64,000 nt of DNA, from the NCBI RefSeq assembly GCF_006538365.1, contig NZ_BJKN01000001.1, positions 301,688 through 365,687 on the forward strand. Direction: 5' to 3'. Positions within the stretch are counted from its first letter, which is position 1, and each line of letters opens with the position of its first letter. The notes under the pieces are model-generated. The model saw only the letters and a list, made by a program, of their open reading frames with translations, was not told where the DNA came from and did no database searches. The stretch comes from Moorella sp. E308F (GTDB lineage Bacteria; Bacillota; DSM-521; Neomoorellales; Neomoorellaceae). Shown here piece after piece: positions 23,173 through 31,783 of this stretch. Position numbers and translations under genes: made by a program.

Positions 23173-24990
23173 TCAAATTGTATATGGAAAAGTAAGCTGA
23201 ATGCAAGTCCCTTTTCCCGGCGTGCTGGTAACATCCAGGGCGCAGTTGCTGCCGAATTGATGCTGCAGGCGCCGGTAGACATTGACAATCCCCAGCCCGC
23301 TGACCTGGCCCTTGCCGCTGCCCCGTACCTGGAGGTCAAAAATGGCCTTCTGGACGTCAGGAAGAATGCCAATGCCGTCATCCTTTATTTCTATATGCAC
23401 CTGGTCCCCCACCCGGCGGCCGGAAACGGTAATTTTCCCGCCCTCCTCCTTGGGCTCCAGGCCGTGGATGACAGCGTTTTCCACCAGGGGCTGCAGGACC
23501 ATGCAGGGCACCCGAGCATCCAGGACAGCCTCCTCTATCAGTACCTGACTCCGGACCCGGTCCGGAAAACGCGTCTCCTGGATAAAGAGGTAGTCGCGCA
23601 CGGCAGCTACCTCCTCGGCCAGAGTCACCGTTTCTTTGACCTGGTAGAGGCTGTAGCGCATGAGGCGGGCCAGAGCGCGCACCATTTTTTCCGTAGTTGC
23701 CGCCCCCTCAAAGAGGGCCAGGCGGGCGATGGTATTTAAAGAATTAAACAAGAAATGGGGACTGACCTGGGACTGGAGGACTTTGAGTTCGGCATCCTTC
23801 AGGGCCTGCTCCAGCTGGTGCTGCCTTTTCAGGAAGTGGATAAAGCTCGCGCGCTGCTCCTCCAGTTCTTTATTGACCAGTAAAACGGCGTTGAGCTGCA
23901 TGATCTGCCCGGAGACAAAGGAGAGGAGGCCGCAGACGGCTTCTAGATCCTTTATGGACAGCACCGGTACGGCCGTCTGCAATTGAGCCGGGGCGGGATC
24001 GCCCTCTAAAAGGCAGTGGCCGCAGAGGACGGCTCCCACAGTCCCGTCTTCATTGGCCAGGGGATAAGATATTTCCACCAGGCCGGCATGACAGCGGTAA
24101 ATAAAAGCTTCTTTAAAATTACCCGCCAGGGTGGTAACATCCACGTCTTTGGCCGGGCTGCCCTGAAGTAAATGGCAATGGCGGGAGCATTCCAGGAAGC
24201 CTCCCAGGGGGGTCAAAGGATTGCCGGCGGCATCCACCATGACCAGGTGCAGCCCGGTCATACGGGTAAAGGCGCGCTGCAGGTCTTCCAGGGAACCTTC
24301 CCCAAAGAATAAATCCAGGGTAGCCGGCGCCAGGACCGCCTGGCGTTTCTGGCCGGCGTCGATCAGGTCCTTGATCAGCTGGACGGCGGTGGCAGCATCG
24401 GGCGCGTAGCCATCGGCCCCCATTTTGGCAGCAATAGTCTCATTGAGGGGCGTACCGCCCACCACCACTTTAACCTTACCCCGCCAGCCGGCCTCTTGCA
24501 GGGCTTCAATGGTTTCACCCATGGCTTTACGGGTAGAAGAAAGGAGGGCTGACAGGCACAGGACGTCAGGACGGTATTTAATTACCGCTTCGACAAAGGT
24601 ACTGGGGGCGACATTGACGCCCAGGTCAATTACTTCAAAACCCGAGGCTTCGAGCATTATCCCCAATAAATTTTTGCCGATATCATGGATGTCTCCCTGA
24701 ACGGTACCGATAATGGCCCGCCCCACCGGCTGCACCTGGCCGGCCAGCATAAAAGGCTTGAGTTCCTTTAAACCGGCGTGAATGGCCCGGGCGGTAATAA
24801 TCAGGTCGGTGACGTAAATCTCATTGCGTTCAAACCTTTCTCCCACCACATCCATGGCGGCCACAAAGCCGTCGGAAATAATCTGGGCCGGTTCTACCCC
24901 GGCGGTCAGGGCCTTTTTAACTTCTTCCCGTGCCTGGACGGCGTTGCCGTCGATTACAGCCTGGATCAAATTTTCCAGGGAAAAAGACAT
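23173..24990 (-). CDS. Corrinoid-domain/PocR-domain sensor histidine kinase
   Basis: A 605-aa cytosolic kinase with no membrane segment. Residues 1-212 are a full methyltransferase-type corrinoid protein: helical cap, then Rossmann domain with G99-D-I-H-D-I-G, the DxHxxG cobalt-ligand motif with His102, and GGTPLN...GADGYAPDA. This is colinear over ~200 residues with the stand-alone corrinoid protein at 25868-26497. Residues ~224-375 form a PocR-type domain with Cys268, Cys272, Cys300, Cys323 and Cys326. A coiled coil leads to a LytS/YesM kinase core: His412 in SQVSPHFLFNSLNT, N-box LVENAVIHG (502-510), G1 DDGIGI. The ATG follows taggaggaaaaat. I infer that it reads corrinoid or methylation state and phosphorylates the adjacent AraC regulator. 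Confidence 0.93.
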   Translation of the reverse strand: MSFSLENLIQAVIDGNAVQAREEVKKALTAGVEPAQIISDGFVAAMDVVGERFERNEIYVTDLIITARAIHAGLKELKPFMLAGQVQPVGRAIIGTVQGDIHDIGKNLLGIMLEASGFEVIDLGVNVAPSTFVEAVIKYRPDVLCLSALLSSTRKAMGETIEALQEAGWRGKVKVVVGGTPLNETIAAKMGADGYAPDAATAVQLIKDLIDAGQKRQAVLAPATLDLFFGEGSLEDLQRAFTRMTGLHLVMVDAAGNPLTPLGGFLECSRHCHLLQGSPAKDVDVTTLAGNFKEAFIYRCHAGLVEISYPLANEDGTVGAVLCGHCLLEGDPAPAQLQTAVPVLSIKDLEAVCGLLSFVSGQIMQLNAVLLVNKELEEQRASFIHFLKRQHQLEQALKDAELKVLQSQVSPHFLFNSLNTIARLALFEGAATTEKMVRALARLMRYSLYQVKETVTLAEEVAAVRDYLFIQETRFPDRVRSQVLIEEAVLDARVPCMVLQPLVENAVIHGLEPKEEGGKITVSGRRVGDQVHIEIKDDGIGILPDVQKAIFDLQVRGSGKGQVSGLGIVNVYRRLQHQFGSNCALDVTSTPGKGTCIQLTFPYTI

Positions 24991-25003
24991 ATTTTTCCTC
25001 CTA

Positions 25004-25044
25004 ATAAAAACGACCGCAGCAGGGAGCCTCCCTGCCTGCGGTCG
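25004..25044 (-). terminator. Internal terminator between methyl-transfer genes and the sensor kinase
   Basis: On the minus strand a long GC-rich hairpin (CGACCGCAG...CTGCGGTCG with inner CAGGGAG/CTCCCTG) is followed by TTTTTATT. It stands in the 68-nt gap after the methyl-THF methyltransferase and ends ~13 nt before the kinase start. It should lower expression of the regulatory and activator genes relative to the two enzymes upstream, or be a control point. Confidence 0.88.
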
Positions 25045-25058
25045 GATTTACTCGCAGC

Positions 25059-25856
25059 TTAAGCTTTAATTTTCCCCGCGCGAGCGGCGGCAATATATTC
25101 CAGGCAGTATTCATCCTGGCCGGCCAGGGCTGTAGCCGCTTTCAAAAGACCCATCAGGGGCGTATCCAGGGGATCAAGAATAAAGGCATCCATCCCCCTA
25201 GTTAAGCACATAACCATAAAAGCCCGGTTTAAAAGCCGGCGCTCCGGTAAACCAAAAGAAACATTGGAAAGGCCGCAGATGATATGAACTTTGGGATACT
25301 TTTCCTTTAATGCCGCCACCGCGTCAAGAGCTTCAACGCCGTACTGACTGTTAACCCCCAGGGGTTTGATCAGGGGATCCAGGTATATATCGTCTTCCGG
25401 TATCCCGGCCTCTAAAAGCCCTGGTACCAGCTTGCCGGCTACCCGCAAGCGGTCGGCCACTGATTCCGGCATGCCGCCGTCGTCCATGCAGAGGGCAATG
25501 ACCCTGGCTTTATATTTCTGCACCAGGGGCAAAACTTCCTCCCAGCGCTGCTTCTCTGCAGTGATGGAATTGATCATGGCCCGGCCTTTATGGGCCGCCA
25601 GGCCAGCGGCCAGAGCTTCGGCGCTGGGACTGTCGATACATAAGGGTACGTCGACGACTTCCTGGACTATATTGACCAGCCAGGTCATCACTTTGTCTTC
25701 TTCACCGATGCTTGTCCCACAGTTGACGTCAACAATGTGGGCTCCGGCCTCAACCTGCTTCCTGGCCAGGTCCTGGATGTATTCCTTATCACGGTTGGCA
25801 ATGGCCTGGGCTACAGCTTTACGACTGGAATTTATTAGCTCACCGACAACCAGCAT
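25059..25856 (-). CDS. Methyltetrahydrofolate:corrinoid methyltransferase (MtvA/AcsE-like)
   Basis: A 265-aa pterin-binding TIM-barrel enzyme that moves the methyl group between the corrinoid protein and tetrahydrofolate. Family marks are GELINSSRK at the N-terminus, AHIVDVNCGTS, PLCIDSPSAEALAAGL, INSITAEK and CGLSNVSFGLP, the last including the conserved Asn that contacts the pterin N5 region in AcsE. It begins 11 nt after the corrinoid protein gene. The product methyl-THF would enter the Wood-Ljungdahl pathway. A paralogue of AcsE is likely, since the CODH/ACS genes are not adjacent. Confidence 0.93.
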   Translation of the reverse strand: MLVVGELINSSRKAVAQAIANRDKEYIQDLARKQVEAGAHIVDVNCGTSIGEEDKVMTWLVNIVQEVVDVPLCIDSPSAEALAAGLAAHKGRAMINSITAEKQRWEEVLPLVQKYKARVIALCMDDGGMPESVADRLRVAGKLVPGLLEAGIPEDDIYLDPLIKPLGVNSQYGVEALDAVAALKEKYPKVHIICGLSNVSFGLPERRLLNRAFMVMCLTRGMDAFILDPLDTPLMGLLKAATALAGQDEYCLEYIAAARAGKIKA

Positions 25857-25867
25857 CTCCTGGCCTC

Positions 25868-26497
25868 CTATGACGCCAGCAGCTGGCGGGCAAGATCTAC
25901 AGCCGAGGCAGCATCGGGAGCATAGCCGTCGGCTCCGATTTCATCGGCAAATTTTTGGGTTACTGGAGCGCCGCCGACCATAATCTTGATTTTATCGCGG
26001 TAAGCCGCCAGGCCCTCGACAGTTTTCTTCATCTGCATCATGGTGGATGTCAGCAGGGCCGAAATGCCGACCAGCTGCGGTTTGTGCTCTTCTACCGCCT
26101 GGACAAATTTCTCTACCGGCACGTCGATACCCAGGTCAACTACCTTGAAGCCGGCACCTTCCATCATCATGATGACCAGGTTCTTGCCGATATCGTGGAG
26201 GTCGCCCTTAACCGTACCGATGACGAAGGTTCCTTTATCCTCCAGGGCGTCACCTGCAAGCAGGGGTTTGACCACATCCATACCGGCATGCATGGCCCGG
26301 GCCGCCACCAAGACCTCAGGCACGTAAACTTCATTGTTCTTAAACTTGACGCCAATGATATTCATGGCTGCAATCAGGCCGTCGTTAATAATGGTGGTGG
26401 GAGCAATGCCCTCATCCAGGGCCTTCTGGGTCAGCTCCTTGACCTTGTTGGCGTTGCCGGCCATCAAGGCTTCTTTAATTTCCTCCAGGACTGCCAC
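25868..26497 (-). CDS. Corrinoid protein of a methyltransferase system (MtvC/MtaC-like)
   Basis: A 209-aa B12-binding methyl carrier. It has an N-terminal helical cap (KELTQKALDEGIAPTTIINDGLIAAMNIIG) and a B12-binding Rossmann domain with GDLHDIGKN, whose His is the lower cobalt ligand, plus GGAPVTQKFADEIGADGYAPDA at the end. It would accept a methyl group from a methyltransferase I and pass it to the methyl-THF enzyme encoded next. The GTG start follows aaggaggcaaggcaa. First gene of the cluster, with a promoter at 26541-26569. Confidence 0.95.
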   Translation of the reverse strand: MAVLEEIKEALMAGNANKVKELTQKALDEGIAPTTIINDGLIAAMNIIGVKFKNNEVYVPEVLVAARAMHAGMDVVKPLLAGDALEDKGTFVIGTVKGDLHDIGKNLVIMMMEGAGFKVVDLGIDVPVEKFVQAVEEHKPQLVGISALLTSTMMQMKKTVEGLAAYRDKIKIMVGGAPVTQKFADEIGADGYAPDAASAVDLARQLLAS

Positions 26498-26540
26498 TTT
26501 GCCTTGCCTCCTTGAGAATATTCATGTTGGTTCATTTTTA

Positions 26541-26569
26541 AGTTTATTTTAAGATTACTTACGCTGCAA
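26541..26569 (-). promoter_or_regulatory. Possible promoter of the methyl-transfer operon
   Basis: On the minus strand TTGCAG (26564-26569), 17 nt, TAAACT (26541-26546), about 45 nt upstream of the corrinoid protein start. The weak -10 fits a promoter needing an activator such as the AraC-type regulator. No -24/-12 promoter with correct spacing is present. Confidence 0.45.
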
Positions 26570-26665
26570 GGCTAAATTCTTGCCAAAGGTTTGTTTTCTT
26601 GCCCTAGGAGGATATTATCTGGATATCTTTTCCCCGTTGGATTCTGGCAGGCCCCTTCCCGGACT

Positions 26666-27226
26666 TCAAGGCGAAAGCTCCCGGCGATACTTCGCCCGGC
26701 CGATCGTATATAAGTCATTCCCCTCGGAGTCAATACCCACAATCACCGGAAATTCTTCTACTTCCAGGCGGTAGATGGCCTCCGGCCCCAGGTCTTCGTA
26801 GGCAATGACGGTGGCCTTTTTAATGTGCCGGGCCAGGAGGGCACCCGCACCACCGGTGGCCAGGAAATAGACGGCCCCGACTTGCTGCATGGCCTGAATT
26901 ACTTCCGGGCTGCGGCCGCCTTTACCGATCATCCCCCTCAAGCCCTTTTCCCTGATGAGCAACGGCGCGTAGGCATCCATCCGCCCGCTGGTAGTGGGTC
27001 CGGCAGAGCCGATCACTTTACCGGGCCGGGCCGGGCAGGGGCCGACGTAATAGATAATCTGGTCGCGGAGATCGACGGGCAGCTCGCCGCCGGCCCGGAG
27101 GGTTTCCACCATCCGCTTGTGGGCCGCATCCCGGCCGGTTAAAATAGTACCGCTAATTAAAACCTGATCCCCGGCCCTTAACTTCCGGGCCGTTGCCTCA
27201 TCCAGAGGCGTCGTTATGCTAAGCAC
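26666..27226 (-). CDS. fumB: Fumarate hydratase class I, beta subunit (C-terminal domain)
   Basis: A 186-aa subunit matching the C-terminal part of class I [4Fe-4S] fumarases: ATARKLRAGDQVLISGTILTGRDAAHKR, YYVGPCPARPGKVIGSAGPTTSGRMD and the end segment WRVEV-like EVEEFPVIVGIDSEGND. Start GTG 27226 lies 7 nt after ggggg and 12 nt after the alpha-subunit stop; an overlapping longer frame upstream is noncoding. Fumarate/malate interconversion in the incomplete TCA cycle. Could also be an L-tartrate dehydratase subunit by family, but fumarase is the default. Confidence 0.88.
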   Translation of the reverse strand: MLSITTPLDEATARKLRAGDQVLISGTILTGRDAAHKRMVETLRAGGELPVDLRDQIIYYVGPCPARPGKVIGSAGPTTSGRMDAYAPLLIREKGLRGMIGKGGRSPEVIQAMQQVGAVYFLATGGAGALLARHIKKATVIAYEDLGPEAIYRLEVEEFPVIVGIDSEGNDLYTIGRAKYRRELSP

Positions 27227-27237
27227 AGGCCCACCCC

Positions 27238-28080
27238 CTACAGAATTGCGGTGGCATGCCGGACGGCATGGCACTGCAGGTTGACGGCGACCGGTAAAGA
27301 AGCAATGTGGGTCGGGTAAATTTCTATATGGACATCCAAAGCCGTTACCCTTCCCCCCAGGCCCTGGGGTCCGATGCCGGTGGCGTTGATAGCCGCCAGC
27401 AGTTCTTCTTCCAGTGCGGCAACATGGCTTAAAGGATGGCGCTGCCCCAGGGGGCGCAGGAGAGCCTTTTTCGCCAGGTAAGGGGCCTTTTCCAGGTTGC
27501 CGCCTATGCCCACGCCGGCGACAATGGGCGGGCACGGGTTGCCGCCGGCCTCCTCCACCACTTGGAGTACATATTTCTTTATGCCCGCCACACCGTCGGC
27601 CGGTTTGAGCATCTTTACCCCCGACATATTCTCGCTGCCGGCGCCCTTGGGGGCCACCGTAATCTTCAAGCGATCCCCGTCGACTATCTCCGTGTGGATA
27701 ATGGCCGGCGTATTGTCGCCGGTATTTTTACGCAGTAAAGGATCGCCCACTACCGATTTGCGGAGGTAGCCTTGCGTATAGCCCTGCCTCACGCCGGCGT
27801 TGATGGCTTCATAAAGATTGCCGCCCGTAATATGTACCTCCTGTCCCACTTCCACAAAGACTACCGCCACCCCGGTATCCTGGCAAATGGGCTCCCCGGT
27901 ACCGGCCGCCAGCCTGGCGTTTTCCAGGAGTTGTTGTAATATATCCCGCCCTAAAGGCGCTTCTTCCCTGGCCTGGGCTGCCGCCATGGCCTGCCACCAG
28001 TCCGGCCCCAGCACCGAGCAGGCCTCGATGCACAGCCTGGCCACTGCCGCCGTGATTTCCCGGGCTTTAATTTCACGCAT
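27238..28080 (-). CDS. fumA: Fumarate hydratase class I, alpha subunit
   Basis: A 280-aa iron-sulfur subunit. CQDTGVAVVFVEVG, FLRKS-like YLRKSVVGDPLLRKNTGDNTPAIIH, and NPCPPIVAGVGIGGN carry the Cys residues for the [4Fe-4S] cluster. I start at ATG 28080 after ggcgggaaggta; the longer frame to 28221 lacks a ribosome-binding site. The pyrE gene lies 55 nt upstream on the same strand, so fumarase may be co-transcribed with pyrimidine genes; fumarate/dihydroorotate metabolism links are known but the co-operon here is only positional. Confidence 0.92.
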   Translation of the reverse strand: MREIKAREITAAVARLCIEACSVLGPDWWQAMAAAQAREEAPLGRDILQQLLENARLAAGTGEPICQDTGVAVVFVEVGQEVHITGGNLYEAINAGVRQGYTQGYLRKSVVGDPLLRKNTGDNTPAIIHTEIVDGDRLKITVAPKGAGSENMSGVKMLKPADGVAGIKKYVLQVVEEAGGNPCPPIVAGVGIGGNLEKAPYLAKKALLRPLGQRHPLSHVAALEEELLAAINATGIGPQGLGGRVTALDVHIEIYPTHIASLPVAVNLQCHAVRHATAIL

Positions 28081-28135
28081 TACCTTCCCGCCCCTTTGCA
28101 TGAGTCCGGTATATTTATGGGACCGAAAAGCTTCG

Positions 28136-28711
28136 TTATTGTTGCCTGCTGCCCGGTTTGACAACCGGTAAGCCCTGCCGGCATAAGGGGCAGTCTGCCG
28201 GCTTATACGTCTCAATATCAAAGGTGATCAATGATTGTACCGGTACACCTATATCCGCCCTGCCGCCGCTGCGGTCCACCAGGACGCCGACCCCCACCGG
28301 CACCGCGCCGTGCTCCTTTACCACCTTGATTACCTCTCGCACGGAACCACCGGTGGTGATGACATCTTCCACCACCAGCACCCGTTCCCCCGGCTCCAGG
28401 GTAAAACTCCGGCGCAGGGTCATGACGCCATTTTCCCGTTCGGTAAAGAGGGCCCTGGCGCCGAGATTGCGGGCCATTTCATAAGACATAATAATGGCAC
28501 CGATGGCAGGACCCACTACGGCGGTAATACTCTGGTCCTTAAATCTTGCCGCCAGGTCCCGGCAGAGGAGGGCGTTTTCCTCCGGGAACTGCTGCACCCG
28601 GGCACACTGTAAGTAACGGCCGCTGTGGAGGCCTGAGGTTAACACAAAATGTCCCTCCCATAATACGCCTGTACGGCGAAAAATGGCCATGATTTCTTCC
28701 CGATCGAGCAC
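28136..28711 (-). CDS. pyrE: Orotate phosphoribosyltransferase
   Basis: A 191-aa type I phosphoribosyltransferase converting orotate and PRPP to OMP. The PRPP motif VLVVEDVITTGGSVREV is clear, with FVLTSGLHSGRYLQCARV at the N-terminus and AVVGPAIGAIIMSYEMAR. GTG 28711 has agaggag 8 nt upstream; the GTG at 28720 overlaps that site. Follows pyrD by 129 nt. Confidence 0.94.
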   Translation of the reverse strand: MLDREEIMAIFRRTGVLWEGHFVLTSGLHSGRYLQCARVQQFPEENALLCRDLAARFKDQSITAVVGPAIGAIIMSYEMARNLGARALFTERENGVMTLRRSFTLEPGERVLVVEDVITTGGSVREVIKVVKEHGAVPVGVGVLVDRSGGRADIGVPVQSLITFDIETYKPADCPLCRQGLPVVKPGSRQQ

Positions 28712-28840
28712 TTGTTTCACTCCTCTAGATATTTTACTTGTCTGCTATCTCTGCCCTAGAGGCAGCGGTAATCGCAGTTGCATAAGCACGGGCCTGCTGC
28801 CCGGGGCAGCTACATATACACTCCCAGGTCGGTCCGCTAA

Positions 28841-29776
28841 TCAAGTTTGCAGCGCACCAATCAATTCCCGCACGTCTTCAAGGCCCTGTTCTGTCAGGTA
28901 ATTTTCTAATCCTGCGATTATCTCCATTATCGCTCCTGGGTTAACCAAGGTAGCCGTACCCACAGCCACAGCACTAGCCCCTGCCAGCAAAAACTCAATG
29001 GCATCGCGAGCCGTCATAATGCCGCCCATGCCGATTACCGGCACCTTTACGGCCCGCGCTACCCGCCAGACAGCATAAAGGGCTACTGGTTTAATAGCCG
29101 GCCCGCTCAGGCCTCCCACTATATTGGCCAGGGCCGGGCGGCGCTTTTCAATATCAATAGCCATGCCTTGGAGGGTATTAATCAGGGCTATGGCACCGGC
29201 GCCGGCATCTTCCACCGCCCTAGCTATAGCAGTAATGTCAGTGACGTTCGGGGTTAATTTAACTATCACCGGCAGGTGGGTATGTTCCTTGACTATAGCC
29301 GTCACCCGGGCCGCCATGGCCGGCACCGTACCAAAAACAATCCCTCCCTCCTTGACATTGGGGCAGGAGATATTGACCTCAAGGGCGGCAATGCCTTTTG
29401 CCTCGCTCAAGCGCGTGGCCAGCTCCGCGTACTCCTCCATGGTCCTGCCGGCAATACTGACAATGAGGGGCGGTCTATACTGGCGTAAATAGGGCAGTTT
29501 CTCCCGTAGGAAAACCTCCAGGCCGGGGTTTTGCAAGCCCACGGAGTTAAGCAGGCCGCAATAGCTTTCCATTAAGCGCGGCGGCGGGTTGCCCGGGGTA
29601 GGATGCAGGGTAATGGTCTTGACCACAAGGGCTCCCAGGCGGTTGAGATCAATAAAAGGGGCATATTCCTCGCCAAAACCAAAGGTCCCGGAGGCCGGCA
29701 TTATCGGATTCTGTAAAGTTAAACCCGCCAGTTGAACTGCCAGGTTGACTTTAGGCGCCTTCACAGTTTGTTCCAT
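28841..29776 (-). CDS. pyrD: Dihydroorotate dehydrogenase B, catalytic subunit
   Basis: A 311-aa FMN TIM-barrel enzyme oxidising dihydroorotate. Family marks: [35 protein letters not shown] with the active-site Cys, [20 protein letters not shown] and [14 protein letters not shown]. The NAD-dependent class 1B form is indicated by the partner pyrK gene immediately upstream, which it overlaps by 16 nt. Start ATG 29776 follows ggagaccaggta. Confidence 0.95.
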   Translation of the reverse strand: MEQTVKAPKVNLAVQLAGLTLQNPIMPASGTFGFGEEYAPFIDLNRLGALVVKTITLHPTPGNPPPRLMESYCGLLNSVGLQNPGLEVFLREKLPYLRQYRPPLIVSIAGRTMEEYAELATRLSEAKGIAALEVNISCPNVKEGGIVFGTVPAMAARVTAIVKEHTHLPVIVKLTPNVTDITAIARAVEDAGAGAIALINTLQGMAIDIEKRRPALANIVGGLSGPAIKPVALYAVWRVARAVKVPVIGMGGIMTARDAIEFLLAGASAVAVGTATLVNPGAIMEIIAGLENYLTEQGLEDVRELIGALQT

Positions 29777-30573
29777 TTTACCTGGTCTCCCCAATACACG
29801 GTAGCTGCATCGAAAACAGGTCCACCCGTGCATACGTTTTCATAGTATATTTTACCCTGGGCATCAAGAAGGGCTGTCACACAACCACGACAAGCCCCGA
29901 GTCCGCAGGCCATTCTTTCTTCCAAAGAAACCTCTGCCGTAATAGAAAATTTACTCGCCAGGCGGGCGAATTCCGCCATTCCGGCCCTTGGGCCACAGGC
30001 ATAACAACGGTCATAAGTCCTTTCCTCGAGATAATGCTCCCATAGTTTGGTCACCGGTCCATAAAAACCTTCGCTGCCATCATCCGTAGCCACAAACAGG
30101 TTAATCTTCATAGCCTTTAAAGTTTCTAATTGATATAATCGTTCCCTGTCCTGGGCGCCATAAAAAAAGTCAACTTCATTCCCCGCCTCCAGCGCCCGCC
30201 GGGCAAGAAAAAGCAAGGGAACAATACCCAGCCCCCCTGCTACTAAAGCCACCCTTTTATTGGCCGGTAAAGTAAAACCGCGGCCGATAGGGCCCAAAAT
30301 ATTGATTTTTTTTCCTGCTCCCTGCCGGGCCAGCCAGGCCGTCCCGCGGCCCTTTACCTGGTACAACAGGAATAATTCTCCCCCGGCGCCGACGTCGTGG
30401 ATGCTTAACGGACGCCTCAGCAGGGGGTCCAGGGTCTCTGAACAGCGAATATGGACAAATTGCCCCGGTTGCGCTGCGGCAGCAATTGCCGGGGCCTGCA
30501 GTTTTAAGAGAAAAACCTCCCGCCCAATCTGGTGCGAAGCCAGGATTTCCGCTTCCAGGTTCTGAATCAACAT
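29761..30573 (-). CDS. pyrK: Dihydroorotate dehydrogenase B electron transfer subunit
   Basis: A 270-aa FAD/[2Fe-2S] protein passing electrons from PyrD to NAD+. Residues 1-100 form the FAD domain ([21 protein letters not shown]), 105-215 the NAD domain ([17 protein letters not shown]), and the C-terminus carries the 2Fe-2S Cys set in [12 protein letters not shown] and [11 protein letters not shown]. First gene of a pyrK-pyrD-pyrE set. I see no pyrR-binding site in the 230 nt upstream. Confidence 0.95.
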   Translation of the reverse strand: MLIQNLEAEILASHQIGREVFLLKLQAPAIAAAAQPGQFVHIRCSETLDPLLRRPLSIHDVGAGGELFLLYQVKGRGTAWLARQGAGKKINILGPIGRGFTLPANKRVALVAGGLGIVPLLFLARRALEAGNEVDFFYGAQDRERLYQLETLKAMKINLFVATDDGSEGFYGPVTKLWEHYLEERTYDRCYACGPRAGMAEFARLASKFSITAEVSLEERMACGLGACRGCVTALLDAQGKIYYENVCTGGPVFDAATVYWGDQVKWNKL

Positions 30574-30803
30574 GGTCACCCTTTACGCAAAAATCTCTAA
30601 TATATTCGTCATGGTTTTCGTTTTTCCTGCATGAAAAAGCCTGGCGGTTAAAAAAATAGCAGACACTTCGTTAACTACCACCCAAGTTTCAGATAGGTTT
30701 TCTTCCTTAAGTTATTATTGGATTATTGGCCAATCGCTACCCTGCTTGAAGCCCCAATACTTAAGTTAGTTTTTTCCTCTGAAATTATTATGGTAACTGC
30801 TAC
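30574..30803. other. Gene-free interval upstream of pyrK
   Basis: About 230 nt between pyrK and the terminator of the Moco operon. It holds A/T-rich DNA with an imperfect dyad (CTTAAG-bounded, roughly 30715-30765, containing the palindrome ATTGGCCAAT). No convincing ORF, T-box or PyrR site was found; the pyr promoter must lie here. Confidence 0.5.
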
Positions 30804-30853
30804 AAAAAACCCCGGCGTCACTACTAGCCGAGGCTTAAAATCTAAAGCCGGGG
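30804..30853 (-). terminator. Terminator at the end of the Moco operon
   Basis: On the minus strand CCCCGGC...GCCGGGG with a bulged inner stem is followed by TTTTTT. It lies 8 nt beyond the mog stop codon. Confidence 0.9.
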
Positions 30854-30860
30854 ATATCTT

Positions 30861-31349
30861 TTACTCCCGGCCGCACTCGCCGGCCTCGCCCTTTAAGATG
30901 GCCAGACCATGGGGCAGGGCCGGCAATATGGCCGCCAGGTTTTCCCGCACCCCTTTGGGGCTGCCGGGCAGGTTGACGATGAGAGTCTTCCCCCGGATGC
31001 CGGCTACAGCCCGGGAGAGCATGGCCTGGGGGGTTAACTTCAGGCTTGCCGCCCGCATGGCCTCCGGCAGCCCCGGTACTTCCTTTTCGATCACATCCCG
31101 GGTGGCTTCGGGGGTAACATCCCGGGGGCTGAAGCCGGTGCCCCCGGTGGTGAGAACGAGATCGGCCCCCACCACATCGCAAAACTCCTGCAGTTTGGCG
31201 GCCAGGAGCCGGCGCTCATCAGGAACAACCTCATAGGCCACCACTTCGCCAAGATCCGCTACCATTTCCCGGATGACGGCCGCGCTCTTATCCTCCCGCT
31301 CGCCCCGGGCTCCCTTATCGCTGGCCGTAAGTATTGCTACCCGGATCAC
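30861..31349 (-). CDS. mog: Molybdopterin adenylyltransferase MogA/MoaB-type
   Basis: A 162-aa protein that adenylylates molybdopterin before metal insertion. Motifs: TASDKGARGEREDKS at the N-terminus and the nucleotide-binding TTGGTGFSPRDVTPEAT, then LPGSPKGVRENL near the C-terminus. The GTG start overlaps the MOSC gene stop by 4 nt. Last gene of the Moco operon. Confidence 0.92.
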   Translation of the reverse strand: MIRVAILTASDKGARGEREDKSAAVIREMVADLGEVVAYEVVPDERRLLAAKLQEFCDVVGADLVLTTGGTGFSPRDVTPEATRDVIEKEVPGLPEAMRAASLKLTPQAMLSRAVAGIRGKTLIVNLPGSPKGVRENLAAILPALPHGLAILKGEAGECGRE

Positions 31350-31783
31350 GAGGCCACCACCTCGATAGGATCACCCACCTGGACCGGCCCGCTCTCCAGG
31401 ATGGCCACAAAGATGCCCTCGCGGGGCATGACGCAGTCGCCGGCCTGCTGGTAAATGGCACAGCGGCTGTGGCACTGCTTGCCGATCTGGGTGACCTCGG
31501 CCAGGACCCGGTCGCCGATTCTTAATTTCGTACCCACCGGCAGGGATACCAGATCAATACCCTCCGTCGTCAGGTTCTCGGCGAAGTCGCCGGGGCCCAC
31601 TTGCAGGCCTTTAGCCTGCATTTTGGTAATGCTTTCCATGGCCAGGAGGCTCACCTGGCGGTGCCAGGGGCCAGCATGGGCGTCGCCCTCCAGGCCGTGG
31701 TTGGCAATGAGCATCCCCCGGCCAATATTCTTTTTACGCTCACCCTTACTGGCCGAGGTGCAGACGGCTACGATACGTCCCAT
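31346..31783 (-). CDS. MOSC-domain protein
   Basis: A 145-aa stand-alone MOSC domain (beta-strand fold of Moco sulfurase C-termini). [20 protein letters not shown] and [21 protein letters not shown] are characteristic, and the conserved Cys appears in [21 protein letters not shown] proteins handle sulfur or Moco. Overlaps moaC upstream by 16 nt and mog downstream by 4 nt, so it is translationally embedded in Moco synthesis. Confidence 0.88.
   Translation of the reverse strand: MGRIVAVCTSASKGERKKNIGRGMLIANHGLEGDAHAGPWHRQVSLLAMESITKMQAKGLQVGPGDFAENLTTEGIDLVSLPVGTKLRIGDRVLAEVTQIGKQCHSRCAIYQQAGDCVMPREGIFVAILESGPVQVGDPIEVVAS

Noticed and set aside
26549..26590. Possible sigma-54 promoter (TTGGCA...TTGCAG) upstream of the corrinoid protein gene on the minus strand
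   Set aside because: The distance between TGGCA and TTGCA elements is about 5 nt too long for a -24/-12 promoter, and the regulator is AraC-type, not a sigma-54 activator.
26666..27535. Longer reading of the fumarase beta subunit from 27535
   Set aside because: The extra N-terminal part is the alpha-subunit gene in another frame, Pro/Arg-rich; GTG 27226 has a proper ribosome-binding site.
30660..30700. GGGTGGTA-like T-box fragment upstream of pyrK
   Set aside because: Only eight bases match; there is no specifier stem, no full T-box sequence and no terminator/antiterminator pair. A PyrR-binding consensus was also looked for and not found.
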